DNA of 51,854 nt from a virus: the IMG/VR virus record IMGVR_UViG_3300020463_000030, positions 1 to 51,854 of that record. One strand, 5' to 3'. Position 1 is the stretch's first letter; every line of letters starts with the position of its first letter. A program made the position numbers and the translations under genes. The notes under the pieces were generated by a model that saw nothing but the letters and a program-made list of their open reading frames with translations, did not search any database and was not told the origin of the DNA. Below are positions 39,549 to 47,380 of this stretch, piece after piece.

Positions 39549-41243
39549 ATGAAAACAGAAATACAACAGATACAATCATTATTAGAACAATTTAGAAGAC
39601 CAACTCCAAAAAGCGAAGAATATCAAAACAGACTAGCAGAAGAATTTGAAATTATACTTCAGCAACGTTTTACAGATTACTTTCTCAAAATAAGACTTAT
39701 ACTCGATCTCAATAAAGATATACCACACATGACCAGAGGTAGTGCTGGTAGTAGTTTGGTTTGCTATCTCATGGGTATAACAGACGTTGATCCAATTGAA
39801 TGGAACATACCATTAGCAAGATTCTTAAATCCGCACAGAGATGACTTGCCAGATGTAGATATTGATATACCTCACCACAAACAAGAACTTGCTATGCAAC
39901 GTGTGTTTGATAGATGGCCAACACAGAGTGCTAGAATATCAAACTATGTGCTTTATAGAGAAAAGTCAGCACGTCGCGAAGCCGCCAAACGTCTTGGAGC
40001 AAAGGGCAGGCTACCAAAAGATATTGACTACGCAAAACTAGGCGTTGATGAACAAGAAGCAAGACGTATTGAACGCAAACTAATGGGTAAGAAGCGTTGT
40101 ATAAGCAAACACTGTGGCGGCGTGTTAGTATTTGATAGAGCATTACCTAAAAGTTTGTTCCGTGATGACAATCTTATACTACTTGACAAGAACGAAGTAG
40201 AGGATTTGGAACATTTGAAAGTAGATATACTTGCAAACAGAGGATTATCACAGTTACTAGAAATAGATCCTCACACAAGACTAGATGCTTATCCAAAACA
40301 AGATGAACGTGTTGCTGATTTATTGTGTAGAGGTGATGTACTTGGCGTAACACAAGGCGAGTCGCCCACAATGAAAAGACTGTTCCGTGCATTGCAACCA
40401 ACAGGAGTTGAGGACTGTGTGTTTGCAAGTGCGTTAGTACGTCCTGTTGCAATGGAGGGCAGACGTAAAGCCAGTTGGTTCAGAGACTGGAGTGAAAAAG
40501 GCATACAAAAGAATGCAATAGTGTATGAAGATGATGCTATACATAAAATAATGAAGTTGATTGGTATATCACCATATGAAGCAGACATGTACAGACGTGC
40601 TTTTGCAAAAAAGAACGAAGAGAAGATGATGCAGTTTATGGCACGCTTAGGTGATCATCCAGACAAGCATGACATCTATGAACAAATGCAAAGCCTAAGT
40701 GGATTTGGTTTGTGCAGGGCACACGCAGTAAACTTGGGTAGACTTATATGGGCATTGGCATATCACAAAGTTTACAATCCAAAACAATTTTGGGCGGCTT
40801 GTTTGAAACACTGTCAAGGATCATATGCACGTTGGGTATATCGCAACGAAGCAAAACGTGCCGGTTGGGATCTACGTGACTTAGGCTTTGACAATTGGAT
40901 TACAGAGGATCCAATTGAAAGTTTTAAACAATATGGTGCTTGGAATAGTCCAGGATTTTTACCAAACATGGGATTGCAAAATTTATTCTTAGACAAGTTT
41001 CAGTTTGCAGGTATAATTGCCGCCAGTAGAGTGTTTAAAAGCGATCCAAAAAATTACATACACTTTATAACACTAGGAGTAGGTGAAGGTCGCTATGTTG
41101 ATCTAGTTGTAGACAAGCCTGTAAAATATGCACGTGATAGTGTGGTAGTGGGTGAAGGACAAATGTGGACCAAAGACAACAGTAACTATCTAAAAGTAAA
41201 AAGAAAGAACGTAAAAGCAATGCCTATTGATCAGTATGCTTAA
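39549..41243 (+). CDS. PHP-less DnaE-like (DNA polymerase III alpha family) protein
   Basis: 564 residues colinear with the DnaE polymerase core: RGSAGSSLVCYLMGITDVDP (palm/fingers entry), PDVDID with D104 and D106 (the DnaE catalytic DxD), ISKHCGGVLV (DnaE GKHAGGVVI), LKVDILANRG with D226 (third catalytic Asp), LGVTQGESPTMKRLFRALQP (DnaE VFQLES...), ALVRP, ADMYRRAFAKKNEEKM and LSGFGLCRAHAVNLGRLIW. A C-terminal region resembles the OB-fold. The ~280-residue N-terminal PHP domain is entirely absent, and the protein is about half the usual length. Catalytic residues are intact, so activity is possible, though T4-like phages replicate with B-family gp43. On the plus strand, convergent with gp41 (stops overlap). 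Confidence 0.8.
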   Translation: MKTEIQQIQSLLEQFRRPTPKSEEYQNRLAEEFEIILQQRFTDYFLKIRLILDLNKDIPHMTRGSAGSSLVCYLMGITDVDPIEWNIPLARFLNPHRDDLPDVDIDIPHHKQELAMQRVFDRWPTQSARISNYVLYREKSARREAAKRLGAKGRLPKDIDYAKLGVDEQEARRIERKLMGKKRCISKHCGGVLVFDRALPKSLFRDDNLILLDKNEVEDLEHLKVDILANRGLSQLLEIDPHTRLDAYPKQDERVADLLCRGDVLGVTQGESPTMKRLFRALQPTGVEDCVFASALVRPVAMEGRRKASWFRDWSEKGIQKNAIVYEDDAIHKIMKLIGISPYEADMYRRAFAKKNEEKMMQFMARLGDHPDKHDIYEQMQSLSGFGLCRAHAVNLGRLIWALAYHKVYNPKQFWAACLKHCQGSYARWVYRNEAKRAGWDLRDLGFDNWITEDPIESFKQYGAWNSPGFLPNMGLQNLFLDKFQFAGIIAASRVFKSDPKNYIHFITLGVGEGRYVDLVVDKPVKYARDSVVVGEGQMWTKDNSNYLKVKRKNVKAMPIDQYA

Positions 41244-42646
41244 CCTTTTTGCTTGATACCTGCCAACATCTGTTTTAGTTTTGTACTTTGTACATCAGCA
41301 ACAATCTTACCTGGCTCATCTTCTACAGTAGCATCATTTTGAGGATCTGATTGTATTGACTTTGCTTTTATTTGATCATAGATACTTGAACTCTGTTTCT
41401 TAAACTGTTGATACTCTTCATCGTCACCTAAGTCACGTATACGTAAACTTTCTATGTCAAACTCCAAGTCCACTTTCATACCAACGCCTGAACTGCTTCT
41501 AGTCTTCATAGCCTGTATTTGATATCTACCACGTTCACGCATAGCTCTACTTGTAAATATGCCAAACACATTGTCAGCAGTATTGATCTTACTAATACCA
41601 CCACTTATGTGCGAATGATCAAACTCTACTTCTTCAACTGCACTTCTATTCAACTGTGAAGCAGTTACAAACAGTATGTTAAGTTCTCTTGCCAAATTAC
41701 GCAGTTCTTCTGAAACATACTTGTCCTTTACAAACAAATCATTTGGCGATACTTTAGCACTAACTGGCATAAGCAAATCCAGATAGTCAATGCACATAAA
41801 ATCTATTGCTTTTCCTTGCTTAATGCTTAGTTCTTTTACAAATGCTCTAATATCATTTACGTTGCTTTGTGCAGGCATGTACTTTATTTGCAAGCCACCT
41901 GCTTTCTTGCCCATCATCTTCACTTTCATTTCAACAGTTTCAATGTCTTTGAACAACTGTTTGCTAGGAGTATTTGTTAACATACTATCAACACGCATAG
42001 CAGTCAATCCTTCACTTAATTCAAGTGTAACATACACTCCACTTAGTCCTGCTTCCATCCAGTTTACTGCTAAGTTTTGCATGAACAAACTTTTACCTGA
42101 TCCTGACCCACCTGCAAATATCTGTAGCTCTCCTCTGTTGAAACCACCATATAACAGTTTGTCTAACTTTGGCCAACCAGTTGAATTCTGTCCATTGTTG
42201 TCTTTCAGTGCCGCAAGCCTTGCCCTTGGATCCTCAAAATAATCTGTGCCCAAGTCCTTTGTCAAACTTATTTGCACTGCATCCTTTATAAGTTTCTCAA
42301 CTGGTGAATACTCACCTTTCTCTAGCAAGTCTGCACTTTTTAATATTGCACGTTCTAGTTCAGTACGTCTTGTAAATGCCTCAAACGTTTCTAAAAACCA
42401 ATCAGTATGTCCACTGTTTAAGTCTGGAATTGGCAACAGTTCAATATTTGTAACTGCTTTGATCTGTGCTCTGTCAGGAAGTGTCTTGTGTTCATTGGCA
42501 TGATCATAGATAAACTTTGCAGTTTCTCGCAAGTCTCTGTCAAAGTTTTCTTCATTAAAAATATTTTGCACTCTTAAGAAACTTTGTGCATCATGCATCA
42601 TCATTTCTAAGAATAATTTCTGTACGTCATATGTATATTCTATCAT
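41240..42646 (-). CDS. 41: Replicative DNA helicase (T4 gp41, DnaB-like)
   Basis: 468 residues. N-terminal helical domain for hexamer/primase contacts, then the RecA-like core with Walker A GGSGSGKS (179-186), VYVTLELSEG, Walker B CIDYLDLL, and FVTASQLNRSAV (motif H3/DnaB-type glutamine). It unwinds DNA ahead of the fork with primase gp61, encoded just upstream (ATGA overlap). Its 3' end overlaps that of the DnaE-like gene by four bases on opposite strands. Confidence 0.96.
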   Translation of the reverse strand: MIEYTYDVQKLFLEMMMHDAQSFLRVQNIFNEENFDRDLRETAKFIYDHANEHKTLPDRAQIKAVTNIELLPIPDLNSGHTDWFLETFEAFTRRTELERAILKSADLLEKGEYSPVEKLIKDAVQISLTKDLGTDYFEDPRARLAALKDNNGQNSTGWPKLDKLLYGGFNRGELQIFAGGSGSGKSLFMQNLAVNWMEAGLSGVYVTLELSEGLTAMRVDSMLTNTPSKQLFKDIETVEMKVKMMGKKAGGLQIKYMPAQSNVNDIRAFVKELSIKQGKAIDFMCIDYLDLLMPVSAKVSPNDLFVKDKYVSEELRNLARELNILFVTASQLNRSAVEEVEFDHSHISGGISKINTADNVFGIFTSRAMRERGRYQIQAMKTRSSSGVGMKVDLEFDIESLRIRDLGDDEEYQQFKKQSSSIYDQIKAKSIQSDPQNDATVEDEPGKIVADVQSTKLKQMLAGIKQKG

Positions 42647-43614
42647 ACTATCCTCACTAGGCGTTTACGTGCCATTTCAATTTTTATCTTACTACGTTCT
42701 GCACACTGATGTATCTGTCGTAGTGTTTCTGCTACACCAAATCGCACCACTGCATCATTCACATCTTTAACATCTTCAGGCCACTCTGGTATACTAACTT
42801 CAAACTTGTGTTCTACTGCGGCATCAATTATACTTAATCCTGCCCGATCCTGATCAGGAACTACTATAATTCTACGTTGCAACTGCTTTAACAACTGTGC
42901 TTGATCTTTGCTTATTGTTTCGTGCATACATGCTAGTCCGGATATACTTAGTGCATCAAATATACCTTCAACAACTATAGCACTGGTCCAGTCTGACTTT
43001 TGTAAATCATATCCAAACACATATCCTGGTTGCTGACTGTTAATAAACTTTGGCGTACGATTATCCAAGTAACGACTTGTATGTCCTACTATCCTATTCT
43101 TGTACGTGTATGGTATAACGATCCTATCTCTTGGGCCCCGTTTTTTATCTACTAGAAACGGATAGCCAAATACCATGCCACGTTTTTTTAAGTATTCAAC
43201 ATAGTGAAAATGCTCTCGATTGTTTTCATCTATGCGTTCAACACCTTGTGGTATTTCTTGTTCTTCAAAGTCAATCTGCTTTTGTTTGATTGTATTACGT
43301 TCAGCAGTTAAGTCTAACAAACTTTTACGTTTTAAACTTTCTAAGTTCAGTCTTTCAATGTCAGTTGGATCAACACCTAGCCATTCAAGTAACTTACGTG
43401 CTTTGTAACCAACACTACGCCCTGCAGTAAAACTTGCAGTGAAGCCACAATTGAAACAGTGATAACTCCAGTCATCTTCTGTTTGTTTAATACCACCACG
43501 CAGACGTTTGTCCTGTGACTCGCCTTTGTGTACACAACAGGGTGCATTAAAACTTACCCAACCAGAACTTGTTTGTTTTCGCTTCTGCGGAATGTAACTC
43601 AATAGATCGATCAT
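42643..43614 (-). CDS. 61: DNA primase (T4 gp61-like)
   Basis: 323 residues. N-terminal zinc-binding module with APCCVHK (C26, H29 ligands) and CFNCGF (C53, C56), followed by a helical linker and a TOPRIM-like core: VVEGIFDALSISG (acidic E) and VVPDQDRAGLS (DxD). It makes RNA primers at the fork and pairs with gp41, whose gene overlaps by four bases. Length close to T4 gp61 (342). Confidence 0.94.
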   Translation of the reverse strand: MIDLLSYIPQKRKQTSSGWVSFNAPCCVHKGESQDKRLRGGIKQTEDDWSYHCFNCGFTASFTAGRSVGYKARKLLEWLGVDPTDIERLNLESLKRKSLLDLTAERNTIKQKQIDFEEQEIPQGVERIDENNREHFHYVEYLKKRGMVFGYPFLVDKKRGPRDRIVIPYTYKNRIVGHTSRYLDNRTPKFINSQQPGYVFGYDLQKSDWTSAIVVEGIFDALSISGLACMHETISKDQAQLLKQLQRRIIVVPDQDRAGLSIIDAAVEHKFEVSIPEWPEDVKDVNDAVVRFGVAETLRQIHQCAERSKIKIEMARKRLVRIV

Positions 43615-44276
43615 TATGCTAGTATATTAGCACAATCTATGTGATTTATCAAGTGTTTAGATATAATTTCATGTCCGGTTTCATTCGGATGTCTACCTGG
43701 ATAAAGATGTTGTGATTTTAGCATTTGTCTAAAACTACTATCATTGGTTATGACATTAGGATTCTTGTAAGGATTTATTAGACAATTAAACTGTACTACA
43801 TTTTGTAGACTGGCAAATGCCGCAACTGTCTCCCAATGATTTTGTTCAGCCCATTTTGCATCATAGCAATTTGCTATCCATAACCGATTAAGTTCATACC
43901 AACTTGGATTTATACTAGGGTCGTTATCTTTAAGCCACACATTATGCACATGATTGTTCCAGGGTCGATCAGGCTGATTAAAATTAAAGTTATATTCTTT
44001 ATCATTGCCTAATGCGTTGTACCAACTACTGCGTGTGCTCTCAGTAAGTCCTATCAACCATAATACGTCGTCTAAATTTGTATTATTTTGTACATGCCAT
44101 CTTAGTACCCAACGCATACTTTCAAGACTTGCTCCTGGATACCCACAATTGTCTAAGTGCAATCCATAGTGTGTTGCAACTAGCCCAGGAAAACTTTTTT
44201 CTAATCTTATAGACTCTGATAGTTCAGCACCATAGGTCCAACTACAACCAATGGCGATTAAACGTTTTATAGGCAA
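43614..44276 (-). CDS. SGNH-like hydrolase, copy 3 (TTG start)
   Basis: 220 residues with GCSWTYG (S12), GYPGASLES and RHPNETGHEI (H196). No ATG lies near the N-terminus; the TTG at 44276 is fixed by an ideal AGGAG six bases upstream, overlapping the preceding stop. The position three before H196 is Pro (YPGRH) where Asp is usual, so the acid of the triad is missing. It may be an impaired hydrolase or a binding protein. It lies between the BppU-like protein and primase genes. Confidence 0.75.
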   Translation of the reverse strand: MPIKRLIAIGCSWTYGAELSESIRLEKSFPGLVATHYGLHLDNCGYPGASLESMRWVLRWHVQNNTNLDDVLWLIGLTESTRSSWYNALGNDKEYNFNFNQPDRPWNNHVHNVWLKDNDPSINPSWYELNRLWIANCYDAKWAEQNHWETVAAFASLQNVVQFNCLINPYKNPNVITNDSSFRQMLKSQHLYPGRHPNETGHEIISKHLINHIDCANILA

Positions 44277-44284
44277 GTATGCTC

Positions 44285-45277
44285 CTAGCGATAGGTTATT
44301 TGTGTAATTTCGCCATTGTCAATAATAACAGTGGGTGCTGTTATATATCCTTGTCCACCATTGGTCAGTGTAATAGTGCCTAGTTTTCCACCGTCTACCG
44401 TGGTAGTGGCAGTCGCACCTGCGCCTAATCCATCTAATCGCACACGTGGATTGCCAGGGCCATACCATTCACTGCCTGACCCGTTACTTGATATTGTAGT
44501 TACTGCTCCATTTTGTACTTGTGCAGTTGCGTTGCCGCTGATGCCATATTGATTCATTTCCAAACGTAGCCAATTATGTCTACCATCAACATTTATATAA
44601 GTTCTTGTTTTTTGATTTACATATTCAACTTGGCTACCTACATCATACCAATCAGGTCCAATTTGGTTTTCACTTGCTTGTACTTTAACATTTCCAGAAA
44701 AATTATCAAAGTCGAGTTGTAAAGTTGTTAGTGTGTTTTCCGCAGTGTAAATTGCACTGGTGTGATTTCTGTTTCCGTTTGACTGTGCAGGTTGATCAAG
44801 TGGCTGTGGTAGCAACATGATTTTACTTTCTACAAAATCAGGATACACACTGTCAACTATTTCAACTTGACCTCTCCCACCGCTGTAGTCATCTGTGTAC
44901 ACTGCTTCATATAAGTTACCACTGGCACGTTCTAAACTGTATGTGGCAGTTTGTTCTTCTATTAGATCAAGTTTCTCACTTGATAGTGTTACTTTTGCTC
45001 TTCCAAATGCACTGCTTAAATGCACAAGATCTTCTGCTATTAATAGTTCATCGCCATCTGTACTCATCATTCTAAATGTTATTGTACTACCTGAGATGTT
45101 TACAGGTTTTTGGTCTTGGTTGATAAATTCAAACAATATGACGTTGTCAACTCCTCTGTTGACCTTTAATTTTTTTGCATACACTGGTTGCCATCTCCTT
45201 TGAAAGTACGCACCGCTGGTGTCAGGTAATAGTACCTGTTGCTTTTGCTGATATAAATATACGGTGGTAGAATACAT
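44285..45277 (-). CDS. BppU-like baseplate/fibre protein (330 aa)
   Basis: Start chosen at the ATG at 45277 (MYSTTVYLYQQ); the longer frame begins at a TTG. Residues about 35-150 (NVILFEFINQDQKPVNISGSTITFRM) match the BppU N-terminal baseplate-upper domain pattern. The middle has fibre-like strands (WLRLEMNQYGISGNATAQV), and the C-terminus is glycine-rich (LGAGATATTTVDGGKLGTITLTNGGQGYI). A structural protein of the tail adhesion device is the likely role. Confidence 0.65.
   Translation of the reverse strand: MYSTTVYLYQQKQQVLLPDTSGAYFQRRWQPVYAKKLKVNRGVDNVILFEFINQDQKPVNISGSTITFRMMSTDGDELLIAEDLVHLSSAFGRAKVTLSSEKLDLIEEQTATYSLERASGNLYEAVYTDDYSGGRGQVEIVDSVYPDFVESKIMLLPQPLDQPAQSNGNRNHTSAIYTAENTLTTLQLDFDNFSGNVKVQASENQIGPDWYDVGSQVEYVNQKTRTYINVDGRHNWLRLEMNQYGISGNATAQVQNGAVTTISSNGSGSEWYGPGNPRVRLDGLGAGATATTTVDGGKLGTITLTNGGQGYITAPTVIIDNGEITQITYR
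45252..45259 (+). promoter_or_regulatory. TATAAATA late-type box for the 125-aa gene
   Basis: Exact TATAAATA on the plus strand, 47 bases before the ATG at 45306, the right spacing for a T4 late promoter with a ~40-base leader. It lies just outside the divergent BppU-like gene start. Confidence 0.55.
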
Positions 45278-45305
45278 TAATTTTAACTCCAATTACAAGG
45301 TATTT

Positions 45306-45683
45306 ATGGGCGTAGAGCTATTCGAAAAGATCGCAGAGCGTTATCCATTCATTACATTTTGCACATATGCAAGTAATGAGTACGTTGGCGTAATACAAAA
45401 TAGAGATGACCAAATAACAACAATCTACGACTTTGGCGGTATAGTCGAAGATCATCTCAAACGTGATTTTTTAGAACTTGCAAATCAATGGTGGTGGGAA
45501 TCGAACCGCAGTATACCAATAAACATATTCTTAAAACAGGATTGGGAAAAGTTTAAGCCTTATCTTAAAACTTTTATTAACAAAGATTTAGATATAATAC
45601 TTGGCCCTAGCACAAGCCTTCAAGAACTTTCTCGCAAAAAGGTAAAACGTAGAAGTATTACACTTGTTCGCAAAGTAGATTAA
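45306..45683 (+). CDS. Conserved unknown protein (125 aa), plus strand
   Basis: Start taken at the ATG at 45306 because of AAGG nine bases upstream and to avoid overlap with the divergent gene; the frame is open to 45264. The protein (MGVELFEKIAERYPFITFCTYASNEYVGVIQN) has strands then a WWWES segment and a basic end (SRKKVKRRSITLVRKVD). I recognise it only as a typical marine T4-like phage unknown. Its last 26 bases overlap the mini-DnaE gene on the other strand, and it is flanked by replication genes, which may reflect a replication or transcription role. Confidence 0.55.
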   Translation: MGVELFEKIAERYPFITFCTYASNEYVGVIQNRDDQITTIYDFGGIVEDHLKRDFLELANQWWWESNRSIPINIFLKQDWEKFKPYLKTFINKDLDIILGPSTSLQELSRKKVKRRSITLVRKVD

Positions 45684-46218
45684 TATGTAATGCAACAAGA
45701 CGTGCATAACTTATTGCATGTGACTTTTTAAACACAAATCCACTTGTGTCATCACCATCCCACACAGTTTCAAATACTTCTTTCCAAGGTTTACGTTGTA
45801 GATGTGCTTTTCCTGGACGTATAATGCTTATAAAGGCTGCCATACGAGTTATTGAGTTAGGCTCCATTGCTACTTGCAAATCATGGTAGTTTCCTATATG
45901 CACTATACGTTCACAGAAACTTTTATCTTGTAATCTATGCCATTCTGGTTCTTTGGCCAACATAGCATCATAGTGTATTTGATCTCGTATCAGTGTGTAT
46001 ACACTTTGGTTAAGTAAATCTAGTTTAAAATAACCGCGTTGTTCTGCATATTCATAGTCAATACTTGCACAACCATTGGGTGCATCAACAGGTATTGGCG
46101 TAACATAAACACCACTGTTGTGTTTACGTCCTTCTGCATTTTGTCTAGCAGGAGTACACTGGATTAGATCCATTATGTGTTGCCTGTCAGCAAAATCTAT
46201 ATCTACATCAGCACTCAT
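45658..46218 (-). CDS. Miniature DnaE-like protein (186 aa)
   Basis: Only 186 residues, yet it carries the DnaE-type palm signatures in order: SADVDIDFADR (D6, D8 as the catalytic DxD), RKHNSGVYVTPIP (DnaE KHAGGVVI), YFKLDLLN with D67 (third Asp), SITRMAAFISIIRPG (DnaE ALVALFRPG), and FVFKKSHAISYARLVALHINLL (DnaE FNKSHSAAYALVSYQTLWL). The fingers, thumb and PHP are missing. It retains the three aspartates, but whether so small a core can bind DNA alone is doubtful; it may be a regulator, primer-handling factor or relic. Its start overlaps the stop of the 325-aa gene. Confidence 0.7.
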   Translation of the reverse strand: MSADVDIDFADRQHIMDLIQCTPARQNAEGRKHNSGVYVTPIPVDAPNGCASIDYEYAEQRGYFKLDLLNQSVYTLIRDQIHYDAMLAKEPEWHRLQDKSFCERIVHIGNYHDLQVAMEPNSITRMAAFISIIRPGKAHLQRKPWKEVFETVWDGDDTSGFVFKKSHAISYARLVALHINLLCEQV

Positions 46219-47185
46219 CTAATATTTCTTTACTGTTTTGAAACCATTGTAGGTTGTTTAATAATTCTATATTATAGCATAATTCTATATGAGCTGTCAA
46301 GTAACTTTCTTCTAACAAGTTAAGTTTAGGCAATTCAAATTCTTCTTTATTTTTAATACGTTCAAGAATAGTATCACAATGTACCTTAGTATCCTTATAA
46401 GGTTGTTTAGACAAAAATCCTTTGTGTAAATCAATAAACTCTTTCGTTGGTTCAAAATTAAATCCTAACCAACCGGCGAGCTTTTCAGTTTCTGTGATAA
46501 ACTGATCAGTATGATAAAAACAACTGTAAGGGAAAATGCGAACATCATTGCTAGAATCATATGTCATTTTCTTTTGTTCCGTAATAAATCCTGCTTGTTC
46601 TGGATTCTTAAACCCAAGTTTAAAAAATTCTCTGAGTACGTGTCTTGGGCAGTCTGGACTTGCACTATCTAGTTCATACAAAGTTAAATTATGGATGGCA
46701 ACGCATTCTTCTTGTATCCAGTCTGGTAAGGTCTTAAATTCTTCAATTGTTGATACATCAGGCCACGATTGATCTTTTACTGCATTATAACTACTTGTCA
46801 ACTGATCCTTAAAAAAGCCATTGATAAGATTGTCTAGTACCCATTGGTAGTTGCTATTAGTCCATTTGTTATAAGTGTTTATTTCAAGTTGATCTGGATC
46901 AATGTTCCTATCACCAGCACGTAATAAACTAATTGACTGTAGTGGTAATAGATCATCATTACTAATAGTAATGGCAATTACTTTACTATTATTAGGAATA
47001 GGAGTGGACTGAAAACTGTAGTGTCCACTCTGAAAAACTTGTGGTTCCAAATATTTCTTTGAATGTGATGAACCTAATGTGTTAAATGGTGTTGGTCCAT
47101 TGGTTTTTATTTTAGCAAGAATCTTATTGCATACAAACTCAAGATAATTACCGTGAGCACCACCTTGAAAATCTATGTAGATCAT
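46208..47185 (-). CDS. P-loop sulfotransferase-like protein (325 aa)
   Basis: Begins MIYIDFQGGAHGNYLEFVCNK: GGAHGN is a phosphate-loop-like element of sulfotransferase-type or related small P-loop proteins, with helices typical of that fold later (WLGFNFEPTKEFIDLHKGF). No acceptor can be told. The partial gene at 1-204 is the second member of this theme. Start overlaps the upstream 64-aa gene stop; its end overlaps the mini-DnaE gene. Confidence 0.5.
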   Translation of the reverse strand: MIYIDFQGGAHGNYLEFVCNKILAKIKTNGPTPFNTLGSSHSKKYLEPQVFQSGHYSFQSTPIPNNSKVIAITISNDDLLPLQSISLLRAGDRNIDPDQLEINTYNKWTNSNYQWVLDNLINGFFKDQLTSSYNAVKDQSWPDVSTIEEFKTLPDWIQEECVAIHNLTLYELDSASPDCPRHVLREFFKLGFKNPEQAGFITEQKKMTYDSSNDVRIFPYSCFYHTDQFITETEKLAGWLGFNFEPTKEFIDLHKGFLSKQPYKDTKVHCDTILERIKNKEEFELPKLNLLEESYLTAHIELCYNIELLNNLQWFQNSKEILDEC

Positions 47186-47379
47186 TAAATTAATCTATTT
47201 CCTATACCAGCAAATTCTGCAATAGCAAAAGTCACTGCGGCCATTTCTATGTGGCCTGTGAACAACATGTAACATGCACCTAAACGTATGGCACTTTTTA
47301 TCATGCCAATGATAAAGTCATTGTCGTGTAGTTTAGGCTTCTTTTCCATTTGTTCAATCTTAGGTCTTGTCAGTCCCAT
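47185..47379 (-). CDS. Small membrane-like protein (64 aa)
   Basis: Start chosen at the ATG at 47379 because of the GGAGGAGAATAAA Shine-Dalgarno directly before it; an ATG at 47394 has none. The N-terminal third is charged (PKIEQMEKKPKLHD) and the rest hydrophobic (FIIGMIKSAIRLGACYMLFTGHIEMAAVTFAIAEF) with one or two short membrane segments. No family. Confidence 0.5.
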   Translation of the reverse strand: MGLTRPKIEQMEKKPKLHDNDFIIGMIKSAIRLGACYMLFTGHIEMAAVTFAIAEFAGIGNRLI

Positions 47380-47380
47380 T

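Noticed and set aside
39530-39550. Tandem AGGCAAACAT copies before the DnaE-like gene
   Set aside because: Only two short copies; they may reflect a duplicated ribosome-binding region, but are too short to call a repeat element.
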